Shown: positions 1-8,807 of the stretch, piece by piece
Numbering within the stretch: position 1 is the stretch's first letter
How the letters are laid out: each line of letters starts with the position of its first letter
NCBI RefSeq assembly: GCF_003182355.1
Contig: NZ_QGTW01000004.1
Coordinates: 310,001-374,000, forward strand
DNA length: 64,000 nucleotides
Direction: 5' to 3'
Origin: Cytobacillus oceanisediminis
GTDB lineage: Bacteria; Bacillota; Bacilli; Bacillales; Cytobacillaceae
Position numbers and translations under genes: made by a program
Notes under the pieces: model-generated
What the model was told of the DNA's origin: nothing
The model's input: the letters and a program-made list of their open reading frames with translations, nothing else
Databases searched by the model: none

Positions 1-899
1 TTGGAACGCATTACAATAGAGTGTGTTTCAACTAAATCCCCGCCAAGAAAGCGAACCCCATCAAGCAGCTCTCCGCTTGAAACGCCTGTTGCAGCAAAAA
101 TCGCGTCATCACCAGAAACAAGGTCGTCAAGGAATAGCAGCTGGCGCGGATCCTCTAGGCCCATCCCGATGCAGCGTTCTTCTTCCTCTTTTGTATAAGG
201 GACGAGACGTGCCTGCATATCTCCGCCGAGCGCTTTTAAGGCTGCAGCCGAGATAACCCCTTCAGGAGCGCCGCCGATGCCGACGAATAAATCAATCCCT
301 GTATGTGGCAGTGCAGTCGCAATTGCGGCACCAACATCACCATCGCCAAATAATTTAACGCGGGAGCCTTTAGCCCGGATTCTTTCAATTAATTCTTCGT
401 GTCGGTCGCGTTCCTGTATAATAACCGTCAGATCCTGGACACGCTTATTATTTGCTTCGGCTACAATGTCAATGGTCTTCTCGATTGGATCAAGCAAACT
501 CACTTTCCCGGCCGCATTTTTTCCGACTGCGATCTTTTCCATGTACATATCAGGCGCGTGCAGCAATGTGCCTTGATCAGCTACAGCAATAACCGCCATT
601 GCGTTGTTATGCCCTTTTGCTACAATACTTGTACCCTCTAGAGGATCAACGGCTATGTCTACCTTAGGCCCCATGCCTGTGCCAAGCTTCTCGCCAATAT
701 AAAGCATAGGAGCCTCGTCCAATTCTCCTTCCCCAATGACGACAACGCCGTCCATATTGACTGAATCAAACATTCCGCGCATGGCGGCTGTGGCAGCACC
801 GTCTGCTTCATTCTTTTTCCCTCTGCCCATCCACTGAGCGGATGCAAGTGCGGCAGCTTCGGTGACACGGACAATCTCTAAAGCCAGCTCACGTTCCAC
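1..899 (-). CDS. glpX: Class II fructose-1,6-bisphosphatase, cut by window edge
   Basis: GlpX hydrolyses fructose-1,6-bisphosphate to fructose-6-phosphate in gluconeogenesis. The reverse-strand translation begins [17 protein letters not shown] and contains the family's metal-site region ([14 protein letters not shown], then DPLEGT) and the [13 protein letters not shown] block. The start is a GTG at 899-897 preceded by GGGAGGG. The reading frame is open for about 299 codons to the left edge, so the C-terminal end lies outside the window. Its neighbour here is a decayed EAL gene and then yutE, which is not the rho-linked position of glpX in B. subtilis, so this may be a second copy; that last point is inference. 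Confidence 0.93.
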   Translation of the reverse strand, partial: MERELALEIVRVTEAAALASAQWMGRGKKNEADGAATAAMRGMFDSVNMDGVVVIGEGELDEAPMLYIGEKLGTGMGPKVDIAVDPLEGTSIVAKGHNNAMAVIAVADQGTLLHAPDMYMEKIAVGKNAAGKVSLLDPIEKTIDIVAEANNKRVQDLTVIIQERDRHEELIERIRAKGSRVKLFGDGDVGAAIATALPHTGIDLFVGIGGAPEGVISAAALKALGGDMQARLVPYTKEEEERCIGMGLEDPRQLLFLDDLVSGDDAIFAATGVSSGELLDGVRFLGGDLVETHSIVMRS

Positions 900-1319
900 C
901 AGGCTTCCCTCCCGTTAAATATACTCTATCTTTTTTGTTTGTAAAATTACATCCATATAGGCTAATGCGCTTACATAAAATTCTTGCATTGGCATGCAGT
1001 TTCCGTTTCCTATTCTATCTTATCAGAATTATTCATAATACTGAACTTCATTCCGGCAAATTCGACAATATTCCAGTTCATTAAAATTTCTATTACAGGA
1101 AAAAATGTTTAGTTCAAAATACTGCGATATAATAGAATACAAAGGCAGAAAATGTTTTTTTAGGATGTACAGTTGCCGACAGCCGAGAAAATGAAAGCAA
1201 TGGTCCTATGATGCATGAAGAAAATAAACCCGATTGGAAAAATAGGGAAAACTTGTGCTGCCCGTAAATAAAATAAATTTTTTTCCGCCGCTAGCTGGCC
1301 AAAATAAAAGTATCTTACC
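900..1319. other. Non-coding gap
   Basis: AT-rich stretch between glpX and the decayed EAL gene. The last 80 bases may hold more of the decayed gene (a short stretch reading LPVNKINF around 1255-1280 resembles the conserved VNxSP region of EAL domains), but stops and frame changes prevent a firm call. No other gene or clear structure is visible. Confidence 0.4.
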
Positions 1320-1716
1320 CAGCCGGATTACACTCGAAAATTACAGAGCGGGATTCCATTGAAGGGATGGAAAACTTTATATACAATATAAGGGTACTAA
1401 GAACTTTGGGATTTCGGGTGGCTGTGGATGACACTGGCATAGGTTGCGCCAGTTTACATTCCATAAGTGAGATTATGCCGGATATTATTAAAATCGACCG
1501 TTCCGTTCATTCAGGGCATTGATACAAGCACAGTGAAAGAATCCATGCTGAAGGGCCTGCTTTTTAGCAGGGAAAAGTGCGGGTTCTCCAGTTGTTGCCG
1601 AGGGAATTGAAAATGAAGGGGAAACGTCTGATCTCTCCGGAAACAAGGTCGATTTAGCACTGGGATATTTTTATGCTTGGCCAGATACTTTAACCAGGAG
1701 CCTGAAATCTTCATAG
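1320..1716 (+). pseudogene. Decayed EAL-domain (c-di-GMP phosphodiesterase) remnant
   Basis: Joining three reading frames recovers the C-terminal half of an EAL domain. ITLE and ITERDS (about 1325-1360) are separated by one extra base. They are followed by RTLGFRVAVDDTGIG and then ASLHSISEIMPDIIKIDRS (about 1400-1505). A frameshift leads to IDTSTVKESMLKGLL (about 1518-1563), and another to VVAEGIENEGE and LGYFYAWP (about 1591-1690), ending in TAG. These are the DDxGxGxxSL, PDxIKIDRS and VAEGIE motifs of EAL phosphodiesterases. The N-terminal EAL signature itself and any GGDEF part are absent. The gene is clearly dead: several frameshifts in 400 bases and no intact start. Confidence 0.82.
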
Positions 1717-1731
1717 GAGGAAGGAAGCATT

Positions 1732-2172
1732 ATGTATTTCGTAGACAGGGAAAAAATAGAAGATACGCTTAACTACTTGGAACAGCAAATCTCCCTTTTT
1801 GAAGATGTGAAAGAGTGGATATCCCCTATTGAAAAGGCAGCGCTGGAGCGTATTGCCCAAATTATGATCGAAGCCATCCTTGATACAGGTAATACAATGA
1901 TCGACGGCTTTATCATGAGGGATCCAGGCAGCTACGAAGATATTGTCGACATTCTTGACGATGAAAAAGTAATCAGCAAAGAGATGGGCGAAAGTTTTAA
2001 AGAAGTGATTACATACCGTAAAATGCTCGTTCAAAGCTATACAAATGTTAATCATGAGGAAGTAAAAGCGGCATTCAGCAAACATTTGCCGATGATAAAA
2101 GAATTCCCGGGCCGTGTAAGGGAATATTTAATCAGTGAATTAGGACCGGTTTCTGCTTTTAAACCGCAATAA
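1732..2172 (+). CDS. yutE: YutE, DUF86/HepT-like protein
   Basis: A 146-residue all-helical protein of the DUF86/HepT fold, matching B. subtilis YutE in length, in the central DGFIMRDPGSYEDI segment and in the ending ELGPVSAFK. HepT proteins are the toxin half of MNT/HepT modules and carry RX4HXY; here the matching segment reads RKMLVQSY, with Gln in place of His. No nucleotidyltransferase antitoxin gene is adjacent, so this is probably not an active toxin. The start ATG at 1732 follows AGGAGGAAGG. A hairpin terminator follows directly, so it is likely monocistronic. Function unknown. Confidence 0.9.
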   Translation: MYFVDREKIEDTLNYLEQQISLFEDVKEWISPIEKAALERIAQIMIEAILDTGNTMIDGFIMRDPGSYEDIVDILDDEKVISKEMGESFKEVITYRKMLVQSYTNVNHEEVKAAFSKHLPMIKEFPGRVREYLISELGPVSAFKPQ

Positions 2173-2173
2173 A

Positions 2174-2200
2174 AGATCGGAGCAATCCGGTCTTTTTTTC
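2174..2200 (+). terminator. Terminator of yutE
   Basis: GATCGGA and TCCGGTC form a stem around GCAA, followed by seven T. Confidence 0.85.
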
Positions 2201-2280
2201 TAACTGGACGGATCAAATATATAAATAATTGTGATGGATTGCAGTTTTAAGCTAATATAAAAGGAAGGACGGTGAATTTC

Positions 2281-2907
2281 ATGCTTGTTGGAGCAAAATC
2301 TACAAAAGATCTTATCCTGCGATTAATCAAGACATCCGGAAGATTGTCAATTATCGAAATAGCCAGCGAATTAGGGATAACCGAAATGGCAGTAAGAAGG
2401 CATATCCAGATTCTTGAAAAGGACTCCTATATAGAGTCAGTTATTCTAAGGCAAACAAAAGGACGTCCTTCAAAGCTTTATCAGCTTACAAAAAAAGGCG
2501 AAGATCTATTTCCCAAAAAATACAAGCAATTGAGTGTCGAGCTGCTAAAAGAACTAAAAAGCATGGGGCAGGAAAGCTTAATCACAGAATTGTTCACAAG
2601 ACGAAAAAACCGCCTGGTACAGCAGTATGAAATTCAAACATCCGAGAAAACCTTTGAGGAAAAACTGGAAATCCTCACAGAAATCCAATCAATGGAAGGC
2701 TTTATGCCTGAAATACGAAAAGAAAAAGGGCAAATCCATCTGAAAGAATACAACTGCCCCTATATCGAAACAGCGGCAGAATTTAAACAAATATGCAAAT
2801 CTGAAAAAGAATTTATCAAAGACTTTCTTGATACCCAAGAAGTCGAAATCAAATCCTGCATGGCCGCTGGTGACGGCTGCTGCCATTATATAATCAATCA
2901 AGACTAG
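2281..2907 (+). CDS. SufR-like ArsR/DeoR-type regulator with C-terminal Cys cluster
   Basis: About 208 residues. The N-terminal 75 residues form a winged helix-turn-helix (LSIIEIASELGITEMAVRRH, then the wing RQTKGRPSKLYQLT). The C-terminal half carries Cys residues at about 159, 172, 193, 200 and 201 (NCPY, QICKS, SCMAAGDGCC), an arrangement typical of SufR-type repressors that bind an iron-sulfur cluster. It probably senses Fe-S or redox status; its targets are not evident from the neighbours. I chose ATG 2281 over the in-frame GTG at 2272 because GGAAGG (2263-2268) is too close to the GTG. A short hairpin follows the stop. Confidence 0.85.
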   Translation: MLVGAKSTKDLILRLIKTSGRLSIIEIASELGITEMAVRRHIQILEKDSYIESVILRQTKGRPSKLYQLTKKGEDLFPKKYKQLSVELLKELKSMGQESLITELFTRRKNRLVQQYEIQTSEKTFEEKLEILTEIQSMEGFMPEIRKEKGQIHLKEYNCPYIETAAEFKQICKSEKEFIKDFLDTQEVEIKSCMAAGDGCCHYIINQD

Positions 2908-2910
2908 TAT

Positions 2911-2940
2911 GGCTCCTGCTAAAGGAGTTTTTTCTTTTTG
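2911..2940 (+). terminator. Probable terminator
   Basis: Short stem CTCCT/AGGAG with a GCTAA loop, followed by a T-rich run. Confidence 0.6.
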
Positions 2941-2947
2941 AGCAGGC

Positions 2948-3290
2948 TGATGAATAGAGCTAATGAAAGCTCATTCTACTAGATAATCGGAATTAATCGG
3001 AGTGAATAGAGCCGATGGAACTAATTGGAGTGAATAGAGCCGATGAAGTCTCTATTTATCGGATGATGGGAACTAATCGGAGTGAATAAAGCTGATGAAG
3101 GCTCTATTTATCGGATGATGGGAACTAATCGGAGTGAATAAAGCCGATGAAGTCTCTATTAACTGTATGACCGGAACGAATGGGAGGAAGTAGAGCCGAT
3201 GAAGACTCTATTAACTGGATAACCGGAACATTCCAAGCGAATAGAGCCCTTTGAATTTGGTTTTGATTGATGACTGGAGCCAACTGGAAT
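2948..3290. repeat. Tandem array, 51-52 bp period, each unit with a hairpin
   Basis: The element GGAGTGAATA(G/A)A recurs at 2999, 3028, 3079 and 3131, with degenerate copies near 3182 and 3234; the regular spacing is 51-52 bp. Each unit holds a short inverted repeat, for example AATAGAG-CCGATGAAGT-CTCTATT at about 3034. Within a unit, a weaker period of about 17 bp is visible (CGGAGTGA, CCGATGAA, CGGATGAT). No reading frame runs through it. Confidence 0.85.
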
Positions 3291-3395
3291 GAACGAGCCT
3301 GAGAAAGGGATTTTAGAATAAATTAAAGGGACCAAATGTTTTTATAGATGGAGACACATTCCTACTCAAATTTGAGAAGGGCCAATCGTGAAAAA

Positions 3396-3424
3396 TTGCA
3401 CAAAACTCTGCTATCCTTTAAGAT
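3396..3424 (+). promoter_or_regulatory. Candidate sigma-A promoter for yutF
   Basis: TTGCAC (3396-3401), a 17-base spacer and TAAGAT (3419-3424), about 85 bases before the start codon. Confidence 0.45.
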
Positions 3425-3509
3425 AACTTTTATGGGCATTTTACATAGGTAAAAAACCAATCTCATACAAATAATAAATTTGGCCATGATAAACTTGGGA
3501 GTGATCATT

Positions 3510-4277
3510 TTGAAAAAATATGAAGGCTACTTAATAGATCTGGATGGCACGATGTACCGCGGGACTGAGCTGATCAGCGAGGCTGCTGACTTTGTGAACA
3601 AGCTGCGTGAGTATGGCTTGCCGTATTTGTTTGTGACAAACAATTCTTCAAGAACTCCTGCACAGGTAGCGGATAAGCTTGTTAAGTTTGGTATTCCGGC
3701 GGAAGAGGGACAAGTTTTTACAACAAGCATGGCAACTGCCAATTACATATATGAAAAGAAAAATGATGCATCTGTTCATGTGATTGGAGAGGAAGGAATC
3801 CGTGAAGCTTTGGCTGAAAAAGGATTAAGCTTTGCCGAGGAGCATGCCGATTATGTAGTGGTAGGGATTGACCGCTCCATCAACTATGAAAAGCTGTCAA
3901 TCGCCTGTCTGGCCGTTAGAAATGGAGCCACATTCATTTCTACAAACGGTGATATTGCCATTCCAACTGAAAGAGGGCTGCTGCCAGGAAATGGTTCATT
4001 AACTTCTGTCATTACTGTGTCCACTCAGACCCAGCCTATCTTTATCGGCAAACCTGAGTCGATTATTATGGAACAGGCTTTAAAGGTGCTGGGCACAGCG
4101 AAGGAAGAGACACTTATGGTGGGAGATAACTATGATACGGATATATTGGCAGGCATGAACGCAGGCATGGATACGCTGCTTGTCCATACAGGCGTGACAA
4201 CGAAAGAACTGCTTAAGGGCTACGAAAAAAAGCCGACATTTGTGCTTGGTTCTTTAGCAGAATGGGATTTCAAATAA
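3510..4277 (+). CDS. yutF: YutF, HAD-IIA family (NagD-like) phosphatase
   Basis: About 255 residues. The HAD nucleophile motif DLDGT lies at residues 10-14, followed by MYRGTELI, the VTNNSSRTP motif II region, the C2-type cap domain, IGKPES, and the metal motif MVGDNYDTDI. This is the NagD/p-nitrophenylphosphatase subfamily, cytosolic sugar- or nucleotide-phosphatases; the true substrate is not predictable. The chosen start is TTG 3510, nine bases behind GGGAG; an earlier in-frame TTG at 3480 has no ribosome binding site. It converges on yutG across a shared terminator. Confidence 0.92.
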   Translation: MKKYEGYLIDLDGTMYRGTELISEAADFVNKLREYGLPYLFVTNNSSRTPAQVADKLVKFGIPAEEGQVFTTSMATANYIYEKKNDASVHVIGEEGIREALAEKGLSFAEEHADYVVVGIDRSINYEKLSIACLAVRNGATFISTNGDIAIPTERGLLPGNGSLTSVITVSTQTQPIFIGKPESIIMEQALKVLGTAKEETLMVGDNYDTDILAGMNAGMDTLLVHTGVTTKELLKGYEKKPTFVLGSLAEWDFK

Positions 4278-4278
4278 A

Positions 4279-4314
4279 TAAAAAAGGATGGAGAACTCTC
4301 TCCATCCTTTTTCT
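4279..4314. terminator. Bidirectional terminator between yutF and yutG
   Basis: AAAAAGGATGGAGA pairs with TCTCCATCCTTTTT around a short loop; A and T runs on both sides serve both convergent genes. Confidence 0.9.
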
Positions 4315-4816
4315 ACTCTACATGGGCAGCGCTATGTGCCAAGCGGCTTGAGGCAGCCGCAGCAATAGCCCCAACAATATCATCAAGGAACGTATGGCAT
4401 CTGTCTGAGCTCTTATCGTTTAGCTCCTTGAGAATACCAGGCTTTAATTTATCGATATAACCAAAGTTTGTAAATCCGATTGATCCATATACATTAACAA
4501 TGGATAAAGCCAGTACTTCATCCGCTCCATATAGCCCTTCGTCTGTTTCAATTATTGACTGCAGCGGCTCCAAAAGCTTTTTTTCCTCTGCGAGCATATC
4601 AAGCTGAATGCCTGTTAGAATGGCGTTTTGCACTTCTCTTTTTGATAAGACCCTCTGGACATTATTGATGCAGTCTTCCATCTTTAGATCAGGGTGATAC
4701 TTTTCCTGAAGAAAGAAGACTAAATCGGCTATATCCTGAATTTCCACTCCTCTTTCATGGAGCCATTTCCGCGCTGTTCGTTCTGTAACACTTACTACTT
4801 TTTCTTCTTTATTCAT
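4313..4816 (-). CDS. yutG: YutG, PgpA-family phosphatidylglycerophosphatase-like protein
   Basis: About 167 residues, matching the YutG/PgpA family: TERTARKWLHERGVEIQDIA near the N-terminus, GADEVLALSIVNVYGSIGFT in the middle and the acidic FLDDIVGAIAAA motif near the C-terminus. PgpA enzymes dephosphorylate phosphatidylglycerophosphate, but the Gram-positive YutG branch is mostly soluble, so that activity is only suggested. ATG 4816 follows AAAAGGTG at good spacing; the in-frame GTG at 4825 lies inside that ribosome binding site. Confidence 0.9.
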   Translation of the reverse strand: MNKEEKVVSVTERTARKWLHERGVEIQDIADLVFFLQEKYHPDLKMEDCINNVQRVLSKREVQNAILTGIQLDMLAEEKKLLEPLQSIIETDEGLYGADEVLALSIVNVYGSIGFTNFGYIDKLKPGILKELNDKSSDRCHTFLDDIVGAIAAAASSRLAHSAAHVE

Positions 4817-5016
4817 TGGCGTCACCTTTTCTATTTATTTTCCCTATGTATATACCCTTTTTTGCAAAAATATGCCCGCTGCCGGTAAATGAGATTAATT
4901 TCATTCCTTTTATCAATATCTCCATGGCACACAGTCTTATTCAAGAAAACAACAAGTTTTAACGCCCTCTTTCATATATATTCCATAAGGACCCATTCCC
5001 AAACGAGGTGGTAAAA

Positions 5017-6024
5017 TTGTTAAAAAAGTTGCTGAAGGAGCAATTTGGCATAGAGGCAGAAGATACCATGCGGATCGGAAGGTATGATGCCTGCCGAAAG
5101 CAGGGGCAGCTGTACTTGCTTGTGCCTGCAGGACATGTAGCTGTAGAGGAATTGGAAGAATTGGAAAAAGTCGCTGAGCATCTTGTGAAAAACGGCGACA
5201 GAAACATTAGCGCCTTTTTAAAAACGAAGGATGGAAAGCAATACATTGATTGGCAGGACAGCCGTTATTGTGTTCTCGTCAATCAGCATGTCCAAAACCG
5301 AAAACGAACTAAGTTTGGCCGAAAGCTGGCCAAATTTCATTATAGAGGAAGGACTATTTCTTTTCCGGTGAAAAAAATGAGCAGAATTGGGCAATGGAAA
5401 CAGCTTTGGGAAAAGAGGCTGGACCAAATGGAGACGGTTTGGAATGATATGCTGTTCCAGAAGCCCGATAATGATTTTGAGCGGATGTTTCTGGAATCCT
5501 TTCCTTACTATATGGGGCTTGCCGAAAATTCAATTCAGTATCTGGTTGATGCAGAGCTGGATGATGAGCCGGGCATGATTGACAGCGGAACGGTTTGCCA
5601 TGTCAGGTTATTATCTTCTACCTGGGGAGACTCCTATTATATGAAGAATCCATTTGACTGGGTATTTGACCACTCCTCCAGAGATTTGGCCGAGTGGACA
5701 CGGGAAAGGTACTTCCATAATATAAAAACCTACCAGCCTGAGCTTCGCCAATTTTTATCGGATTATCAAAGTGTAGCACCGCTGTCTTCTTTTTCTTGGA
5801 GGCTCTACTACGCCCGTCTTCTGTTCCCGCTTCATTATTTTGAAACGATTGAGGACTATTATGTGACAGATTCTGAACAGCAGAAGCTAATGCTGCAGGA
5901 GCGCCTTCAAAAGTATCTTTGGCAGTCTGATGACCATGAACGCTTTCTTGGCGGATTTTTCGAATTTGCCGAGGTTCCGGTGAAAAAATTCAGGATTCCG
6001 GTTCTGGATTGGATCAGGAGTTAA
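5017..6024 (+). CDS. yutH: YutH, spore coat-associated CotS/CotI-like protein
   Basis: About 335 residues, with the length and layout of YutH: an N-terminal LLKKLLKEQFGIEAED segment and a degenerate aminoglycoside-phosphotransferase-like fold with ENSIQYLVDAELDDEP in the middle. CotS-family proteins associate with the spore coat and are made in the mother cell. The canonical HxDxxxxN catalytic loop of active kinases is not evident, so a structural role is more likely. TTG 5017 sits five bases after GAGGTGG; GTG 5008 overlaps that site. Confidence 0.85.
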   Translation: MLKKLLKEQFGIEAEDTMRIGRYDACRKQGQLYLLVPAGHVAVEELEELEKVAEHLVKNGDRNISAFLKTKDGKQYIDWQDSRYCVLVNQHVQNRKRTKFGRKLAKFHYRGRTISFPVKKMSRIGQWKQLWEKRLDQMETVWNDMLFQKPDNDFERMFLESFPYYMGLAENSIQYLVDAELDDEPGMIDSGTVCHVRLLSSTWGDSYYMKNPFDWVFDHSSRDLAEWTRERYFHNIKTYQPELRQFLSDYQSVAPLSSFSWRLYYARLLFPLHYFETIEDYYVTDSEQQKLMLQERLQKYLWQSDDHERFLGGFFEFAEVPVKKFRIPVLDWIRS

Positions 6025-6099
6025 AGAAAAAGAGGAAGGGATAAAGGCTTGTATTGGCGAAAGAAACATACAGCCGAGAAAATAAAGAGGGGATGCTGT

Positions 6100-7068
6100 A
6101 TGAAGCCATATATATTTATAAGCAGAAAGCTGCCTGAAGATGCAGTTGCCATTTTAAAGGAAAAGTACGATGTCCGTATGTGGGACCAGGAAGATGTGCC
6201 TGTCCCTTACGACATATTCTTGGAGGAAGCAAAAAAGGCGGATGCTCTATTGACGATGCTGTCCGAACCAGTCAATGAAGAAGTTCTTAATGCAGGGGAG
6301 AGGCTGAAAATTGTTGCCAATATGGCTGTCGGCTATGACAATGTAGATGTTGAGGCAGCATCGAGGCTGGGAGTCACAGTAACCAATACACCCGATGTAT
6401 TAAATGATTCAACCGCCGATTTAACTTTTGCACTTGTGCTGGCTGCTGCCCGCAGGATGGTAGAGGCGGCCGAGTTTGTGAAGGAGGGCAGCTGGAAGAG
6501 CTGGAGTCCGCTGCTTCTGGCTGGCCAGGATGTGCATCATAAGACCATTGGCATTGTTGGAATGGGGAACATTGGGAATACCGTAGCAAAACGCGCAACC
6601 GGGTTTGAAATGGAAATTTTATATCATAACCGCTCAAGGAAACCGGATGCTGAGCAGGAGCTTGGAGCCAAGTATGTCAGCTTTGATGAGCTTTTGGAGC
6701 GCTCGGACTTCGTTGTCTGCCTGACTCCTTTAACGGACGAGACAAGAAATTTGTTTAATCGTGATGCTTTTAAAAAAATGAAGAAACAAGCGGTTTTCGT
6801 TAATTCCTCCAGGGGGCCTGTTGTGAATGAACAGGATTTATATAAAGCATTGCAGGGAGGAGAGATCGCTGCTGCCGGCTTGGATGTGTTCGAAGAAGAA
6901 CCAATTGGCTCCGGCCACCCGCTCCTAGAGCTAAAGAATGTAGTGGCTATGCCCCATATCGGAAGTGCAAGTATGGAGACACGTTTTGCCATGATGAAGC
7001 TTTGCGTGGATAATATCGACCTTGTTCTTTCGGGGAATCCGCCTAAAACACCAGTCAAAAAGAAATGA
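6100..7068 (+). CDS. D-2-hydroxyacid dehydrogenase (glyoxylate/hydroxypyruvate reductase type)
   Basis: A 322-residue NAD(P)-dependent D-isomer-specific dehydrogenase. The Rossmann motif GMGNIG is at residues 154-159. The catalytic triad is visible: Arg238 in NSSRGPVV, Glu267 in DVFEEEP and His286 in MPHIGSA. The NMAVGYDNVDV signature lies at 74-84. The closest types are glyoxylate and hydroxypyruvate reductases (GyaR/YvcT-like); the substrate is not proven. ATG 6100 follows GAGGGG; the 51 bases of open frame upstream have no ribosome binding site. A strong terminator follows, so it forms its own unit or the end of one with yutH. Confidence 0.9.
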   Translation: MKPYIFISRKLPEDAVAILKEKYDVRMWDQEDVPVPYDIFLEEAKKADALLTMLSEPVNEEVLNAGERLKIVANMAVGYDNVDVEAASRLGVTVTNTPDVLNDSTADLTFALVLAAARRMVEAAEFVKEGSWKSWSPLLLAGQDVHHKTIGIVGMGNIGNTVAKRATGFEMEILYHNRSRKPDAEQELGAKYVSFDELLERSDFVVCLTPLTDETRNLFNRDAFKKMKKQAVFVNSSRGPVVNEQDLYKALQGGEIAAAGLDVFEEEPIGSGHPLLELKNVVAMPHIGSASMETRFAMMKLCVDNIDLVLSGNPPKTPVKKK

Positions 7069-7074
7069 ATTACA

Positions 7075-7106
7075 CTAAGCACCCAAATAGCCGGGTGCTT
7101 TTTCTA
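7075..7106 (+). terminator. Terminator of the hydroxyacid dehydrogenase gene
   Basis: AGCACCC and GGGTGCT flank AAATAGCC, followed by TTTTTC. Confidence 0.9.
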
Positions 7107-7112
7107 TTAGAT

Positions 7113-7322
7113 GTGTTAAAGCTAGTTGATGATTTAGCACTGTGCTGATTGGACGGAAGGGGTGAGATCCTAGAAAATGCATTCCCATTTTCTTCATGCC
7201 GTGTTTATTCAAAGTTCTGCGGAAAAGCGTACCGAAAGGCGACCCCGCAGGCGTGAAAAGCCGAGAAGCGTCGGAAGCACACTGTTCGCTGAGTGCCTGC
7301 TGCGGAAATCAACACCCGAATT
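7113..7322 (+). repeat. Dispersed intergenic repeat family A, copy 1
   Basis: Begins GTGTTAAAGCTAGTTGATGA and contains GCTGATTGGACGGAAGG, a TTTTCTTCATGCCGTGTTTAT segment, GTTCTGCGG and, near the end, GAGTGCCTGCTGCGGAAATC. The same order of blocks recurs inverted at 11600-11847 and in the same orientation at 32194-32362. A short open frame inside it (7177-7377) is not a gene. Confidence 0.8.
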
Positions 7323-7422
7323 TAAAAGAGGCTTGAGTAAAAGAAAAAATATTTTTATAGTTAAAACCGCATTATGATAGGTGATTAAGCGTTTTCAATA
7401 TAATTTATCGGAAAATTCCCTA

Positions 7423-7451
7423 TTGTAAAAATCGGTGGCCAGCCATATAAT
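7423..7451 (+). promoter_or_regulatory. Sigma-A promoter of the hom-thrC-thrB operon
   Basis: TTGTAA (7423-7428), a 17-base spacer and a perfect TATAAT (7446-7451), 58 bases before the hom start. Confidence 0.75.
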
Positions 7452-7508
7452 GTCTACTATACAAATACAAATGTACTTACATAGTGAACATTTAAAGGGG
7501 GAGCTAGC

Positions 7509-8807
7509 GTGGAATCAATCTCAATTGGTTTATTAGGATTAGGAACAGTTGGATCGGGTGTCGTGCAAATCATTGAGAAACATCAGGATAAGCTCATGCA
7601 CCAAGTCGGTTGTCCGGTTGTTGTTAAAAAGGTGCTTGTTAAAGATTTGGAAAAGGAAAGAGCGGTCAAGGTGGACCGGAATATGCTGACTGCGAATCCG
7701 GATGATATTTTAAATGACAATGATATAGATGTAGTAATTGAAGTTATGGGCGGAATAGAAGATACAAGGGATCATCTAAAGAAAGCTTTATATAACGGCA
7801 AGCATGTGGTGACAGCCAATAAGGATCTTATGGCCGTTTACGGTCCGGAGCTGCTGTCTGCTGCTTCGCAAAATGGCTGTGACCTTTTTTATGAAGCAAG
7901 TGTTGCTGGCGGTATTCCGATTCTGAGAGGGCTTGTAGACGGCTTGGCCTCGGACAGAATTACAAAAATGATGGGAATCGTCAACGGAACAACAAACTTT
8001 ATTTTGACAAAAATGAGCAAGCAGGGCAGCGCCTACGAAGAGGTTCTGAAGGAAGCTCAGGATCTGGGCTATGCTGAAAGTGATCCGACTGCTGATGTAG
8101 AAGGCCTTGATGCAGCTAGAAAAATGGCTATTCTATCAACGCTCGGCTTTTCCATGAATATTGACTTGGATGACGTGAAGGTAAAGGGAATAACTGAAAT
8201 CACTGAAGAGGACCTTCAATACGGCAAACAGCTTGGCTACACAATGAAGCTCATCGGCATCGCCCATCGGGAAGGAGAAAAGGTGGAAGTAAGTGTACAG
8301 CCGACCTTGCTAGCCGAATCCCATCCGCTTGCGTCCGTTCAGGATGAATATAACGCCGTATATGTTTACGGAGAAGCTGTAGGAGAAACCATGTTCTACG
8401 GACCTGGGGCAGGCAGCCTTCCAACTGCCACAGCCGTTGTATCCGACCTGGTTGGTGTTATGAAAAATATGCGCCTTGGCGTTAACGGTAAAAGCGCCGT
8501 AACTCCTCAATATGAAAAGAAATTAAAAAATGCAGATGAAATTTATTCAAAGTATTTCCTAAGGCTGCATGTGAAAGATGAAGTAGGGACTTTTGCCAAT
8601 ATAACTTCCATTTTTTCAGACCACCATGTCAGCTTCGAAAAAATCCTGCAGCTGCCTTTAAAGGAGAAGGGGCTTGCTGAAATCGTATTGGTTACACATC
8701 AGGCTTCACTGCAAGATTACGAGGATATTTTAGTGAATTTAAGAGATTTGCCTGCGGTACAAAACATTAAAAGTTCTTACCGTGTAGAAGGGAGCGCAAG
8801 AGTATGA
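7509..8807 (+). CDS. hom: Homoserine dehydrogenase
   Basis: A 432-residue enzyme that reduces aspartate semialdehyde to homoserine, the branch point to threonine and methionine. The NAD(P)-binding GLGTVGSGV is at residues 10-18, VTANKDL near 102-108 and [11 protein letters not shown] near 160-170. A C-terminal ACT domain (about residues 350-425, [19 protein letters not shown]) indicates feedback control by an amino acid. The start is GTG 7509 behind GGGGGAG. It is the first gene of hom-thrC-thrB, overlapping thrC by four bases. Confidence 0.97.
   Translation: MESISIGLLGLGTVGSGVVQIIEKHQDKLMHQVGCPVVVKKVLVKDLEKERAVKVDRNMLTANPDDILNDNDIDVVIEVMGGIEDTRDHLKKALYNGKHVVTANKDLMAVYGPELLSAASQNGCDLFYEASVAGGIPILRGLVDGLASDRITKMMGIVNGTTNFILTKMSKQGSAYEEVLKEAQDLGYAESDPTADVEGLDAARKMAILSTLGFSMNIDLDDVKVKGITEITEEDLQYGKQLGYTMKLIGIAHREGEKVEVSVQPTLLAESHPLASVQDEYNAVYVYGEAVGETMFYGPGAGSLPTATAVVSDLVGVMKNMRLGVNGKSAVTPQYEKKLKNADEIYSKYFLRLHVKDEVGTFANITSIFSDHHVSFEKILQLPLKEKGLAEIVLVTHQASLQDYEDILVNLRDLPAVQNIKSSYRVEGSARV

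Noticed and set aside
1711-2085. 124-codon reverse frame
   Set aside because: Antisense to yutE, no ribosome binding site and no recognisable domain.
2948-3290. CRISPR array
   Set aside because: Although periodic, the units have no unique spacers between identical repeats and no cas genes are nearby; it is a tandem repeat.
7177-7377. 66-codon forward frame
   Set aside because: It lies entirely within dispersed repeat family A, has no ribosome binding site and no recognisable product.
7380-7508. T-box or threonine attenuator before hom
   Set aside because: No AGGGUGGNACCGCG-type T-box core and no terminator hairpin; only a sigma-A promoter is supported.
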